Notes: generated from the sequence alone by a model not told the origin. A stretch of 64,000 bases of DNA from Phycisphaeraceae bacterium (GCA_019636755.1 JAHBWZ010000003.1:186001-250000), one strand, 5' to 3'. Positions 18,054-27,700 are shown, numbered from the stretch's first letter. Program-made: numbers and translations.

Positions 18054-18325
18054 GGCGGGCTCCTTTGAAGAGAGATACGCCACGCCCGGGCTGATTCGAT
18101 CGACCTCGGCCAGACCATGTCCGGAGCCGCCGGTCCGGGCCCGCGCGGCGGCCGCCGCGCCCGCGCGGGGACAGGGCGCCGCCACGCCGCGGGACACACC
18201 GCGCCGTTCGCCACCGGGCGAGAACCCCGTGGTCTCACGAGACTTGTGTCGGCTTCGCCCCACGCGGGGCGGGCGCCCGTCCCCGGGCGGCCGCCCGGCG
18301 GGACCCCGGGCGGAACGGCGGCGCC

Positions 18326-19141
18326 TCAGCGGCCCCGCGCGGCGAGGGCGCGGGCCGCGGCGCGGATGTCTTCCAGCACGGCACGGTGGGCCGGTCCCAG
18401 CCGGATGGAATCCAAGGCCAGGTGGTCGACCCCGGCGGACGACGGCCGCGCGCGCCGGCCGGCGTCGACCACGTCGACCGCATCGTCGTCGCCCAGGCCG
18501 GCGGATCGGGAGGCGCGCACCGCGCGCATGAGTTCGTCACGCAGGGCGGATGCGTCGGTGAGCCCCTCGAAGCGGGCCTCGTTCAGCGTCAACGGGTTCT
18601 TCCCGGGCGCGGGCGCCGCGGATCCCGCCGTCTCGAGCACGAGATCCGAGATGCCGCAGATGCGCTGAAGCGGTCCCTGCCGCACCGAGCAGTTCTGCAC
18701 GTTCTCCAGCGTGATCGTGGTCTCACGGATGATCCAGATGCCGCGGCGCAGGCGCACCGCGCTCCCGCCGATGACGTACCACGTCGCCCGGTAGCGGAGG
18801 TGCACGGCCACCCAGCTCACGAGCGCGAGGAGGGCGACCGGCGGGACGGCCGCAACGACGATGAGCCAGGTCCACCAGGCGCCGGCCGTCAGCGATGCGA
18901 TCGCCGCCACGGCGCCGCCCGCCAGCAGCAGCACGACGAGCGGACCGAAGAGCATCGCCAGCTGGATCCGCTGCCAGCGCAGGTAGCCCGGTGCCGGGCG
19001 CATCGTCCGCTGCGTGCCGGAGTCCGGCGGCAGGCCGGGCGGGTCGTCCGGCACCCGGAAGAGCCGGACCAGGATGCCCCACACGCCGCGCTCCAGGGCG
19101 GCGGTGGGCGATGACGGCAGCGGCGCCTGCACGCCGCTCAT
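18326..19141 (-). CDS. bPH_2 (DUF304/YdbS-YdbT type) membrane protein
   Basis: A 271-residue protein. Two adjacent hydrophobic helices (about residues 62-112, e.g. LAMLFGPLVVLLLAGGAVAA) precede a bacterial PH-like domain with WYVIGGSAVRLRRGIWIIRE, TTITLENVQNCSV and QRICGISDLVLETAG. This is the bPH_2 pattern seen in YdbS/YdbT. The last ~90 residues are Ala/Arg-rich. Its ATG overlaps the stop of the upstream bPH_2 gene (ATGA), so the two are made together, probably as a membrane complex. YdbS/YdbT homologues are uncharacterised apart from links to antimicrobial resistance in Bacillus. Confidence 0.83.
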   Translation of the reverse strand: MSGVQAPLPSSPTAALERGVWGILVRLFRVPDDPPGLPPDSGTQRTMRPAPGYLRWQRIQLAMLFGPLVVLLLAGGAVAAIASLTAGAWWTWLIVVAAVPPVALLALVSWVAVHLRYRATWYVIGGSAVRLRRGIWIIRETTITLENVQNCSVRQGPLQRICGISDLVLETAGSAAPAPGKNPLTLNEARFEGLTDASALRDELMRAVRASRSAGLGDDDAVDVVDAGRRARPSSAGVDHLALDSIRLGPAHRAVLEDIRAAARALAARGR

Positions 19142-19740
19142 CCGCGGTTCCCCGCGGGCGGCGTGGCGCCGTCACGTTCGACCGCGTCGCGCAGCGCGTC
19201 GCGGATATCGCAGAGGACCTGCAGGATCTCTGCCGCATCACCCGCGGGCAGCGCCGCGCCGGCGGGGTGCTCCTCGTGTCCGTCGCCGGCTCCGTCGGCG
19301 GATGCACCGCCAGGCACGCGGAGCGCGCGTGCACCGCGCATCTTCCGGTACAGGTGATCGCGCAGCGCATCGGCCTCCAGCACGCCGTCGATCACCATCT
19401 CCGCACCGGCGGTCCCGGAGGCGGTCTGGACGGAGATCGACGCCAGTCCCAGCCAGCGCTGCACGAGACCTCGCGTCACGTGAATGTCCTGGATGCGCCG
19501 GTACGTCAGGTTGATCTCCCGCCGGAAGAGGAACCCCCAGGACATCGCGATCCCGTCGTCGTCGAATCGATAGCGCAGCGTTCGATAGCGGAGGAGGAGC
19601 GGGATGAAGATGAACGGAAAGATCGGCGGGAAGACGATCGAGGCGAGCGCCGAGACGGTGACGTAGTACTTCAGCAATTGCGGCGCCGGGCGCGTGATCG
19701 CCGCCGGATCGAACGTGTCCGCGCGCGGTGATCCGGTCAT
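19138..19740 (-). CDS. bPH_2 (DUF304) membrane protein, coupled partner
   Basis: A 200-residue protein. A paired hydrophobic segment (YYVTVSALASIVFPPIFPFI) precedes LRYRFDDDGIAMSWGFLFRR, EINLTYRRIQDIHVTRG and SISVQTASGTAG, the bPH_2 domain core. The tail is acidic and His-rich (DGHEEHPAG). The ATG at 19740 is preferred over that at 19749, because AGGAG lies 9 bases before it but abuts the other. The frame stays open back through tRNA-Val, which is clearly not coding. Its stop overlaps the next gene's start (ATGA). Confidence 0.83.
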   Translation of the reverse strand: MTGSPRADTFDPAAITRPAPQLLKYYVTVSALASIVFPPIFPFIFIPLLLRYRTLRYRFDDDGIAMSWGFLFRREINLTYRRIQDIHVTRGLVQRWLGLASISVQTASGTAGAEMVIDGVLEADALRDHLYRKMRGARALRVPGGASADGAGDGHEEHPAGAALPAGDAAEILQVLCDIRDALRDAVERDGATPPAGNRG

Positions 19741-19970
19741 GGCATCCATCTCCTGGTCTCCGGCCCGGCCCGCCCGGCGCCGCACCACCCGTGGAACGGG
19801 CGGCCCGCCGCGATCCCCGGCCGTCGCGCCGAGGTCGTTCGCCGAGGTCCCCGCACGCCCCGACCCCGCGGTGCCGCCGCCTGCGGGCCGCGCCGGGGCC
19901 CACGTGGCCCGCCGCCGGCCATGCGCGACGGAAGCCGGGGGCGTCGCCCTCGGCTTCCAGGCTGAAGAAG

Positions 19971-20044
19971 TGGGCCATACTGGACTCGAACCAGTGACCT
20001 CTTGTGTGTCATACAAGCGCGCTAGCCAACTGCGCCAATGGCCC
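19971..20044 (-). tRNA. tRNA-Val (anticodon GAC)
   Basis: Reading the minus strand, acceptor arms GGGCCAT / ATGGCCC pair, followed by D arm GCGC...GCGC and anticodon stem CTTGT / ACAAG with loop ATGACAC, giving anticodon GAC. The T arm is ACTGGTTCGAGTCCAGT and the discriminator is A. The CCA end is not encoded. Confidence 0.95.
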
Positions 20045-20106
20045 CTTGCGGGAGACCGCGGAGTGTACCGGGCCCGTGGAGAGTGTCAACCGGCGGGCAA
20101 CCCCGC

Positions 20107-20139
20107 CGTGCCCGCTCCGTGCCCGCTCCATGCCCCCTC
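20107..20139. repeat. Three tandem 11-bp units
   Basis: CGTGCCCGCTC occurs twice in succession, followed by a variant CATGCCCCCTC. The block lies in non-coding sequence beside tRNA-Val. Confidence 0.8.
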
Positions 20140-20248
20140 CGCGCCAACATGAATGACCGAGGCACCGCGGCAGATCGGAGCCGAAGAGCCCCTCCGGGTC
20201 CGGGCAGACGCTCGACGCGGGCACGTACCTGATGATCGCTCGGTCTGC

Positions 20249-20340
20249 GTGCGCAGGCGCCCGCCTGGCAGTACGCGCCTCCTTCCCCTCAAGCACCTTC
20301 CGGGCCGGTCAATCCGACCCGGGGAAGACGCCCGGTACTG
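20249..20340 (-). repeat. Interspersed repeat R1 (head portion)
   Basis: Matches the head of R3: GTACGCGCCT, then CTTC or CCTC followed by AAGCAC, and CGACCC near a GGGGA-ACGCCC end, in the same orientation over about 67 bp, with roughly a fifth of positions different by eye. The G/C-run core is degenerate here. Confidence 0.65.
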
Positions 20341-20412
20341 CCGCGCCAAGTGCAGCGCGCGCAACGGTGTGACGCAATGGAATTGCAGCAGGTCATCCGC
20401 ATCGGTCCCCCG

Positions 20413-20490
20413 GTCCGCGAGCGCAGGGGGGCTGCGCCCCCCCGCACCCCCCCTTGCGTGCCGGCGACCCGTGCGCGCGCAGTCCGGCAC
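20413..20490 (+). repeat. Interspersed repeat R2 (core and tail)
   Basis: Contains the core GCGAGCGCAGGGGGG-CTGCG-C7-GCA-C7. It is the exact inverse of the R3 core over about 39 bp, giving an inverted pair about 190 bp apart. Confidence 0.8.
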
Positions 20491-20604
20491 GTCGGCGACT
20501 GCCCTGCACACCAGGCCGATGCCGCGTCTGCTGCGACTGTCCGTGTCGCGGGCGTGGTCGACTGACGTTGCGGCGCCATGCGTCGGACGCCTGCCAGCAG
20601 AACC

Positions 20605-20765
20605 ACCAGGGGCGCCGCCGACCTGTTCACGACGCCACCATACGCCAGGGGGGGTGCGGGGGGGCGCAGCCCCCCTGCGCTCGCGGGCGCCGTCATTCCG
20701 GTACGCGCCTTTATTCCTTCAAGCACGTTGCGGGCATGTCGATACGACCCCGGGGACACGCCCAC
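20605..20765 (-). repeat. Interspersed repeat R3 (full-length copy)
   Basis: A nearly complete copy. On the minus strand it reads a head (GCAACGTGCTTGAAGGAATA, GGCGCGTACCGG), the core at 20643-20684 and a tail (TGGTGGCGTCGTGAACAGG). The 42-bp core is identical to that of R5 at 27616-27657. Confidence 0.8.
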
Positions 20766-20781
20766 GCTCCCCCGCTCCCTG

Positions 20782-22269
20782 TCAACCGTCCCGGCCCGAC
20801 TCCGCCCCGATGGAGTAGTTCGGTGCCTCGCGCGTGATCGTGATGTCGTGCGGGTGGGACTCGATCACCGAGGCGGCGCTCACCCGGACGAAGCGGGCGC
20901 GTTCGCGCAGCGCGTCGATCGTCGCGCAGCCCAGGTAGCCCATCGTCGACCGGAGGCCGCCGACCATCTGGTACACGAAGTCCGACAGCGGGCCGCGGTA
21001 GGGAACCATGCCCTCGACGCCCTCCGGCACGAACTTCCGCGTGTCGGTCACGGCGCCCTGGGCGTACCGGTCCGCGCTGCCCGCGTACATCGCGCCCTGT
21101 GAACCCATGCCCCGATAGGTCTTGTACCGGCGACCACGGTGCAGGACCAGTTCGCCGGGCGACTCGTCCAGTCCGGCGAAGAGCGATCCCATCATGACGC
21201 TGCTCGCGCCGGCGGCGATCGCCTTGCCGATGTCGCCGCTCTGCCGGATACCGCCGTCGGCGATCACCGGCACGCCGGCGTCATTCGCGACCTCGCACGC
21301 GTTCATGATCGCCGTGAGCTGCGGCATCCCGACGCCGGTGACGACTCGGGTGGTGCAGATCGACCCGGGACCGATCCCGACCTTGATCGCGTCCACCCCG
21401 GCGTCGATGAGCGCCCGCGCTGCATCGGCGGTGGCGATATTGCCGGCGATGACATCGATGTCGAAGCGGCGCCGGATCTGTTCGACGCTCTGGATCACGT
21501 TCTTCGAATGGCCATGCGCCGTATCGACGATCAGGACATCCACCTCCGCCTCGATGAGCGCCTCGACGCGCTCCTGCTGCTGCACGCCGACGGCGGCGCC
21601 GACGCGCAGCCGCCCGCGGGCGTCGCGGCAGGCAAGCGGGTGGGACTTGATGTTCTCGATGTCCCGCATCGTGATCAGGCCGGCAAGCGTCCCGTCCGAG
21701 CGCACCAGGAGCAGTTTCTCCACCCGGGCACGGTTCAGGATGAGTTCCGCCTGCTCAGGCGTCGTCTCCGGCGGGGCGGTGACCAGGTGCTCCCGCGTCA
21801 TCACCTCGCGGACGCGCGACGTGGAGTCGTCCACGAACTTGATGTCGCGCTTCGTCAGGATGCCCGCGACCGGTCCGTGGCTCGACCCGTCCTCGGTCAC
21901 GGGGAACCCGGAGACGTTCTGCTCATCCATGAGCCGGATCGCACGCGCGACCGTGTCGTCGGGCCGGAGCGTGATCGGATCGGTGATGACCCCGTTCTCG
22001 GATCGCTTGACCTTCACGACCTCGCGCGCCTGCTCCGCCGGGGTCATGTTCTTGTGAATGATGCCGATGCCGCCCTCCTGCGCCAGCGCGATGGCGAGCA
22101 GCGCCTCGGTCACCGTGTCCATCGGGGCGGAGACAAGCGGGATGTTGATGTGCACGTTGCGCGTGAGCCGCGTGCGTGTCTCGACCCGGTCCGGCGTCAC
22201 CTCGCTGTACGCGGGGACGAGGAGAACGTCATCGAACGTGATCCCTTCCTGGAGAAACCTGCTGTCCAT
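20782..22269 (-). CDS. guaB: Inosine-5'-monophosphate dehydrogenase
   Basis: A 495-residue IMP dehydrogenase, which oxidises IMP to XMP with NAD+, the committed step of guanine nucleotide synthesis in the cytoplasm. The N-terminus is [24 protein letters not shown] pair is inserted (about residues 95-220). The catalytic loop is [17 protein letters not shown], with the active cysteine after SI. The flap motif is seen as [10 protein letters not shown], and the C-terminal [15 protein letters not shown] is complete. Length is typical. The ATG at 22269 matches the family start. The gene is alone, diverging from pilT. Confidence 0.97.
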   Translation of the reverse strand: MDSRFLQEGITFDDVLLVPAYSEVTPDRVETRTRLTRNVHINIPLVSAPMDTVTEALLAIALAQEGGIGIIHKNMTPAEQAREVVKVKRSENGVITDPITLRPDDTVARAIRLMDEQNVSGFPVTEDGSSHGPVAGILTKRDIKFVDDSTSRVREVMTREHLVTAPPETTPEQAELILNRARVEKLLLVRSDGTLAGLITMRDIENIKSHPLACRDARGRLRVGAAVGVQQQERVEALIEAEVDVLIVDTAHGHSKNVIQSVEQIRRRFDIDVIAGNIATADAARALIDAGVDAIKVGIGPGSICTTRVVTGVGMPQLTAIMNACEVANDAGVPVIADGGIRQSGDIGKAIAAGASSVMMGSLFAGLDESPGELVLHRGRRYKTYRGMGSQGAMYAGSADRYAQGAVTDTRKFVPEGVEGMVPYRGPLSDFVYQMVGGLRSTMGYLGCATIDALRERARFVRVSAASVIESHPHDITITREAPNYSIGAESGRDG

Positions 22270-22688
22270 GGCGGATCTTCGCCGCGGGCCACCCTGCATG
22301 TCAACGCCGCCGACGGCGATGTCCCGGCCACGGGATCGCGCCGTCCATCGCGCCTGTTCCGGGAGCGTCCGTCCGGCGGCACGCGAGCGCGGCCCGCCCG
22401 CCCGGCATCGCCGGCACCGCCCGCGGGATCGAGCGGACGAGGCTTCGACGCGACTCGTCCCCTCCGGCCGGCCGGGCGCGGCGACCGCGCGACGGGAGCG
22501 CGGGACCGCCGCCCGGCGGTCGCGCCGGGCGATCGAGGGCATTCTCAATCGCCCCATCCTTGTGATACGCTGTCGGGTTCGGAGCAACCGGCTTCGAATC
22601 GTCCCCGGCCGTCCGGCGCACCTCCTGGGCGCGTCCCGGGCACCGGCGACGATCCGACACCCCCACCCGGCGACTGGAGCGATTCGAC
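22270..22688. other. Divergent intergenic region between guaB and pilT
   Basis: About 419 bp with no supported gene. It must hold the promoters of both guaB and the pilT operon, but no clear -35/-10 pairs, riboswitch or repeat copies were recognised. Confidence 0.5.
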
Positions 22689-23846
22689 GTGGCAACCCAA
22701 CTGCCTTCGCCCTCCTCGACAGAAGCGATCTTCGGCGACCCGGTCCATCATGACCTCGGCACCACGCCCGGCGAAGGCAGGACGGCATTCACCCGGTTCA
22801 TCGAGGCATGCATCCGGTTCGAGGCGTCCGACCTCCACCTGAAGGCCGACCTCCAGCCCCGCATCCGCGTCCGCGGCGCCCTCAAGAGCCTCCAGACGGA
22901 CCCGATCAGCAAGGCGGTCATGTTCCAGATCGCCAAGGACGTGCTGGACGAGTCTCAGTACCGGCACTTCCACCACCACGGACAGATCGACTTCGCGTAC
23001 GACTACGACGACGACACCCGCTTCCGGATCAACCTCTTCATGGCGCGCGGCAAGCCGTCGATCGCCGCCCGGCGCATCACGTCCGAGATCAAGCGGTTCG
23101 AGGATCTCCACCTCCCGCACGTCCTGGGCGAGATCGCGCTGAGCGCCCAGGGCCTCATCCTCTTCGCCGGCGTGACCGGATCCGGCAAGAGCACGTCGAT
23201 CGCGTCGATGCTGCAGTACATCAATGAGCGGCGGCGCGTACACATCGTGACGATCGAAGACCCGATCGAGTACATCTTCAAGGACGACAAGGCCTCGATC
23301 AACCAGCGCGAGGTCGGCATCGACTGCCTCAACTTCAACGAGGCACTCCGCGCCCTGGTCCGGGAGGACCCGGACGTCGTGCTCGTCGGCGAAATGCGCG
23401 ACTACGAGACGTTCGAGGCCGCGATCCGCGCCGCGGAGACGGGCCACCTCGTCTTCGGAACCATCCATGCCTCGTCGGCGTGGCAGACGTTCGGCCGCAT
23501 CTACGACCTGTTCCCGGAGGGCGAACGGGAGCAGATCCGCAAGCTCCTTGCCTATAACCTCCGCTCCATCGTCTACCAGAAGCTCCTCCCGACGCTCCGC
23601 CCCGACGTGGCGCGCATCCCGGCGCTGGAGATTCTGCTCAACACGCCGATCGTGCAGAAGTACATTCTCGAGGGCCGCGAAGGCGAACTCCTGGAAGTCC
23701 TGAAGCGAAGCCGGGAAGAGGGCATGCAGGACTTCACGACCGCCCTGGTCGAACTTGTCGAGAAGGAATGGATTCACCACCGCGTGGCGATGGAGGCGAC
23801 GCCGCGCCCCGAGGAACTCAAGATGCGCCTGAAGGGCATCAGTTGA
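22689..23846 (+). CDS. pilT: PilT-like twitching/retraction ATPase
   Basis: A 385-residue AAA-type secretion ATPase with all motor motifs intact: Walker A GVTGSGKST (about residues 160-168), Asp box IVTIEDPIEYIF, Walker B with VREDPDVVLVGEMRDYETFE and His box ETGHLVFGTIHASSA. PilT-type hexamers depolymerise type IV pili. It begins with GTG, preceded by GGAG about 9 bases upstream. It opens a three-gene operon with a degenerate GspE-like protein and a CvpA-like membrane protein. No pilus assembly ATPase, PilC or secretin gene is in this window, so the partner filament is encoded elsewhere. Confidence 0.92.
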   Translation: MATQLPSPSSTEAIFGDPVHHDLGTTPGEGRTAFTRFIEACIRFEASDLHLKADLQPRIRVRGALKSLQTDPISKAVMFQIAKDVLDESQYRHFHHHGQIDFAYDYDDDTRFRINLFMARGKPSIAARRITSEIKRFEDLHLPHVLGEIALSAQGLILFAGVTGSGKSTSIASMLQYINERRRVHIVTIEDPIEYIFKDDKASINQREVGIDCLNFNEALRALVREDPDVVLVGEMRDYETFEAAIRAAETGHLVFGTIHASSAWQTFGRIYDLFPEGEREQIRKLLAYNLRSIVYQKLLPTLRPDVARIPALEILLNTPIVQKYILEGREGELLEVLKRSREEGMQDFTTALVELVEKEWIHHRVAMEATPRPEELKMRLKGIS

Positions 23847-23940
23847 GACATCCGACGGCCCTCCCGCGCCGCATCGACGTTCTCCCGGCCGCCGCGGCCG
23901 GACAAGGATCCCTCCCCCCTCTCCCCCGGGGACGCACACC

Positions 23941-25602
23941 ATGCCGCTGTCACTCCTGACCCTCGCCTCGCAGGAATCGGCCGTCCTGGTCAGCATCTAC
24001 AAGCCGATCCTCCTCGCGGTGACTTTCCTGCCGTGGGCGTGGCTCGTTTCGTCGAAGCTGGACAAGGACGCCCGGTTCTACCACTTCGCGGTGACCCACT
24101 GGAACACCGCCCACCTCGTGGCCGGTGCCGCCGCGCTCGCCGCGGGGCTCTTCATCCCGATCTTCTGGATCGGCTGGCCCGTGGCGCTGCTCGTGCTGCT
24201 GGGCCCGGTGCTGGTGTACTGGAAGTACCGCAATGATCGCGTGCCTGAGGAAGAGAAGTTCCGGCTCTCCGGCGAAGGCATCGGTGCGGCACTGGAGCGT
24301 CGCCGCTCGGCGAAGCTCACGCGCGAGGCGCTGCTCCGCTTCACGGACAGTGCCGACAGGCAGCGGACGCCCCCCGACAGCGACAATCCGCTGCACCGCG
24401 TGCACATGCTTGCGGAGGATCTCATCGGGCCCGCGCTCGACAGCCGCGCCGGCTTCCTGGACATGCTCATCGCGAAGGACGGGGCGCAGGTGGGGCAGTC
24501 GATCGACGGCATCCGCTACAAGCGGGACCCGCTCCCGGCGGAAGCGTCGCTCTCGCTGCTGGACTTCCTCAAGGACCTTTCCGGCTGCGACGTGGCCGAC
24601 CGACGTCGCCGGCAGACGGGACGCTTCTCCCTCACCGGGCCGCGCGGCCGGACCATCGTCAACCTCACCACGCAGGGCTCATCGCAGGGCATCGTGCTCC
24701 GCCTCGACTTCGACCGGGCGGAACGGCTGAACCGCGCCTACGACACCCTCGGTCTGCTGCCGCCGCAGAAGCAGGTCCTGGACGAACTCCAGTCCGGACC
24801 CGGACGGCGCGGCATCGTTCTCGTGTCGTCCCCGCCCGGCCACGGCCTCTCCTCCACGCTCTACGCGCTGCTCGGCCGGCACGATGCCTATACGTCGAAC
24901 ATCAAGACGCTCGAGCGCGAGGTCATGGTGCGGCACGACGGCATCGATCACCAGCAGTGGACCGGCCTGGCGGGTGAACCCGAGTATGCGACCGCGCTCC
25001 AGTCCATTCTCCGGCGCGATCCGGACATCGTGCTCACGGACTTCATCAAGGACGCGGAGACGGCGCGGGTCGTGACCGACCCGGGCCCGGACGGGCCGCT
25101 CATCTACATTCCCATCCGTGCCGGCTCCACCGCGGAGGCGATCGACCTCTGGATGCAGACGGTGGGCGATCCGAAGCGCGCGGTCCGCAGCCTGAAGGCG
25201 GTGACCTGCCAGCGGCTGGTCCGCACGCTGTGCCCCCAGTGCCGGCAGGCCTACCAGCCGACGGCGGAACAGCTGGCCCGGCTTGGATTGCCCGCCGGCA
25301 AGGTCACTCAGCTCTACCGCGCCAACGGCAAGGTACAGGTCAAGAACCGCATCGAGCCGTGCCCGGTCTGCAACGGGATCGGCTACTTCGGGCAGACCGC
25401 GATCTTCGAAGTATTCGGAATCGATGACGAGGCGCGGAAGCTGCTCGCCAAGGGCGACATCAAGAACGCGCTCCTCCACGCGCGGCGCAACCGCATGCCG
25501 ATTCTCCAGCAGGCGGCACTGGCCAGGCTCGCCGCCGGCGACACGACTCCGGAAGAGATCGTGCGCGTCACCGCCCCGAACCGCAAGAGCGACGCCGCCT
25601 GA
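23941..25602 (+). CDS. Membrane-anchored GspE/PilB-like protein with degenerate ATPase motifs
   Basis: A 553-residue protein. Two or three hydrophobic segments occupy residues 14-98, absent from ordinary GspE. The remainder follows the GspE/PilB fold: GLLPPQKQVLDELQ before the P-loop, then CPQC (about 431) and CPVC (about 475) of the zinc-binding insertion, and a C-terminal domain. Every catalytic motif is altered. The P-loop reads SSPPGHGLSST, with Leu for the essential Lys. The Walker B region reads DPDIVLTDFIKDAETA, where GEIRD is expected. The His box reads GPLIYIPIRAGST. It follows pilT by 94 bp. It is probably a catalytically dead partner or scaffold of the PilT motor (inference). Confidence 0.85.
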   Translation: MPLSLLTLASQESAVLVSIYKPILLAVTFLPWAWLVSSKLDKDARFYHFAVTHWNTAHLVAGAAALAAGLFIPIFWIGWPVALLVLLGPVLVYWKYRNDRVPEEEKFRLSGEGIGAALERRRSAKLTREALLRFTDSADRQRTPPDSDNPLHRVHMLAEDLIGPALDSRAGFLDMLIAKDGAQVGQSIDGIRYKRDPLPAEASLSLLDFLKDLSGCDVADRRRRQTGRFSLTGPRGRTIVNLTTQGSSQGIVLRLDFDRAERLNRAYDTLGLLPPQKQVLDELQSGPGRRGIVLVSSPPGHGLSSTLYALLGRHDAYTSNIKTLEREVMVRHDGIDHQQWTGLAGEPEYATALQSILRRDPDIVLTDFIKDAETARVVTDPGPDGPLIYIPIRAGSTAEAIDLWMQTVGDPKRAVRSLKAVTCQRLVRTLCPQCRQAYQPTAEQLARLGLPAGKVTQLYRANGKVQVKNRIEPCPVCNGIGYFGQTAIFEVFGIDDEARKLLAKGDIKNALLHARRNRMPILQQAALARLAAGDTTPEEIVRVTAPNRKSDAA

Positions 25603-25668
25603 TTCCGGCGCCTCCGGACGCCCGAGACGCACGCGACCCGACGGGTCGACGAACCGAGACGCTCCACC

Positions 25669-27264
25669 ATGTTCACCGTCTTCAACCTGATGCTCTTCCT
25701 GATCGTGCTGCTGATCGCCTACTGGTGGGCGAACCAGGGCGTCTTCAGCGCACTGCTGCACCTGCTCTGCGTCGTTGCTGCCGGCGCGATCGCGCTCGGC
25801 TTCTGGGAGCCCATGGCGACGATGCTCATCCGCGGCGCCTGGTACGACGACATCGCGTGGGGCGTCTCGCTGCTGGTGCTGTTCGTGGTGTCGCTGTTCG
25901 TGCTGCGCGTGACCTTCGACAAGGTGGCACCGAACAACGTCCGCTTCCCGCACTGGGCGAACCTGGTGTTCGGCGGCTCGCTCGGCTTCGTTGCCGGCGT
26001 GGTCACGATCGGGATCTTCGTCATCGGCGCCGGTTTCATCCACTCCCACCGGCAGATCATGGGCTTCAACGGGTGGCAGCGTGACATCAACAGCGGCCAG
26101 ATCGTGGAGGTCAACTCGCTCTGGATCCCCTACCACCGCATCGCCGACAGCCTGTACTCGTCACTGAGCGTCGGCGCCTTCAGCACGCGGCGCCCGCTGC
26201 GGACCTGGTATCCGCAGCTCTACCGGCAGGCGACGCTCATCCGAGACTCCGCCGGCGCCGGCACGGGCCGGACATCGCTCAACCCCAGGGGCGTCATCCT
26301 CGGCGAGGTCCATCGCATCGAGGGCGGCGCGGGACGGGACCGCGTCGTGGTCCGCGTCGACTTCAACCGCGAAGCCTTCGACGGCCGCGCGATGCAGCTC
26401 TCGCTCACCTCGTCTCAGGTGCGCCTGATCGGGCGCGCCCAGGGCAAGGCCGAGGCCGAGGTGGTGCATCCGACGGAGTTCGCCCAGAACCACGGGACGT
26501 GGAACCGCTACCGCTTCGACGGCAGCCAGAGCATGATCACCAGCCGCTCCGGCCAGGAGCGTCTGGAGTGCTATCTCGCGTTCGACGTGCGCGACTCCTT
26601 CCAGCCGGCGTTCATCCAGATCCGCGGGACGCGGCTCCGGCTTCCCGCCGAGAGCGAGCCGCCGCTCATGGTCGCCGGCCTGATGCGGGCGCAGACCGCG
26701 GACGAGATCGCGACGACCGTCCGCTACGGTGCGGGTGTCCGGATCGACACCGCCATCCGGATCGAGGCGAGGCTCCGCACCCAGACCGACCTCAACCAGT
26801 TCCCCGGCGGACTCTCGCACATCGATCGGAAGGTCTCCGGCGGCAAGGGCATCATCAGCCGGCGCTCCGGCGGTATCCCGCCGGCCAGCCTGCGCGTCGA
26901 TTCCTTCTACGAACCGCCGGGCGCCCGCGTGGTCCAGATCGACGTCACGCCGCCGTTCCCCCTCTTCGGCATGATGCCGCTGGTGCCGTTCGGCTCGGCG
27001 ATCGCGATCTTCGACGTCGAAGGGAATCGCTACACACCCGTCGGCTACCAGCTGGAGCGCGGCGACGGCACGGTCGAGGTCGAGATCGACACCGCCGAGC
27101 GCCTGGTCACCATCGAGCGCTTCCCGAACATCTCCGGCGCCGGCGGTCAGCGGCTCTACATGATCTTCCACGTCACCGAGGGCATGACCATCACCGGCAT
27201 GAAGTACGGCGAACTGACCGTCGGCGAGTGCAACGTGGTGGTGCCGACGCGCGGCCGGAACTGA
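25669..27264 (+). CDS. CvpA-like membrane protein with long uncharacterised C-terminal part
   Basis: A 531-residue protein. Four hydrophobic helices in the first ~125 residues (MFTVFNLMLFLIVLLIAYWW; GVSLLVLFVVSLFVLRVTF; LGFVAGVVTIGIFVIGAGF) resemble the CvpA (colicin V production) membrane domain. The remaining ~400 residues are soluble and beta-rich and include two stretches resembling sandwich domains, with no known catalytic motif. It is the last gene of the pilT operon, 66 bp after the pseudo-GspE gene. It may be the membrane platform for that pair, but this is only suggested by context. Confidence 0.7.
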   Translation: MFTVFNLMLFLIVLLIAYWWANQGVFSALLHLLCVVAAGAIALGFWEPMATMLIRGAWYDDIAWGVSLLVLFVVSLFVLRVTFDKVAPNNVRFPHWANLVFGGSLGFVAGVVTIGIFVIGAGFIHSHRQIMGFNGWQRDINSGQIVEVNSLWIPYHRIADSLYSSLSVGAFSTRRPLRTWYPQLYRQATLIRDSAGAGTGRTSLNPRGVILGEVHRIEGGAGRDRVVVRVDFNREAFDGRAMQLSLTSSQVRLIGRAQGKAEAEVVHPTEFAQNHGTWNRYRFDGSQSMITSRSGQERLECYLAFDVRDSFQPAFIQIRGTRLRLPAESEPPLMVAGLMRAQTADEIATTVRYGAGVRIDTAIRIEARLRTQTDLNQFPGGLSHIDRKVSGGKGIISRRSGGIPPASLRVDSFYEPPGARVVQIDVTPPFPLFGMMPLVPFGSAIAIFDVEGNRYTPVGYQLERGDGTVEVEIDTAERLVTIERFPNISGAGGQRLYMIFHVTEGMTITGMKYGELTVGECNVVVPTRGRN

Positions 27265-27385
27265 TCCCCGGGCCCGACCGGCAGGCGGTCTGTCCCGGAT
27301 CAGGGCGGATCAGCAGAGTTCCCTTCGCATCGGGAACGTCAGGGAAGCGCGTGGCAACGACCGGTCGCGTGGCGAGACGATGGCG

Positions 27386-27470
27386 TCTGCGTGCGCAGGG
27401 GGGCTGCGCCCCCCTGCGCACTCCCCCTCGCGTGGCGGCGCGTCGTGAACGAGCCGGCCGCGCGCCATGC
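27386..27470 (+). repeat. Interspersed repeat R4 (core and tail)
   Basis: The core GCGTGCGCAGGGGGGCTGCG and its C-runs are followed by a tail CGCGTGGCGGCGCGTCGTGA, which matches the tail of R3 in inverse orientation and that of R6. It is inverted relative to R5, about 180 bp away. Confidence 0.75.
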
Positions 27471-27589
27471 GTGTGCGAGGCTGGGCGCCGGGCGCCTGCA
27501 CCCCGACGTTCGACTCGCACGCGCGCGACATGGGCAACTGCATCGACGACGTTCCTTCCCGCGCGCGGTCGGCCGTCGCAGATGCGCCG

Positions 27590-27700
27590 CGCCGAACCGG
27601 CACGGGGCGTCAGCACGCCAGGGGGGGTGCGGGGGGGCGCAGCCCCCCTGCGCTCGCAGACCTCGCAGCCAGGAAGTCCGTCATGCGGCGATGACGACGA
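27590..27700 (-). repeat. Interspersed repeat R5
   Basis: The 42 bp at 27616-27657 are identical to the R3 core at 20643-20684. Beyond the core it continues GCAGACCTCGCAGCCAGGAAG, a segment also found in R8. Confidence 0.8.

Larger units (their letters stand above)
20045..20781. other. Gene-free region carrying interspersed repeats
   Basis: The 737 bp between tRNA-Val and guaB contain an 11-bp tandem repeat and three copies (R1-R3) of a G/C-run repeat family that reappears at 27.3-28.5 kb. All open frames run through the repeats, differ between copies and lack ribosome binding sites. No gene is supported. Confidence 0.7.

Noticed and set aside
19741-20016. Upstream extension of the second bPH_2 frame
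   Set aside because: It runs into tRNA-Val and lacks a ribosome binding site; the ATG at 19740 has AGGAG at the right distance.
19971-20781. Genomic island inserted at tRNA-Val
   Set aside because: No integrase, no 3'-end repeat of the tRNA and no foreign-looking genes were found beside it.
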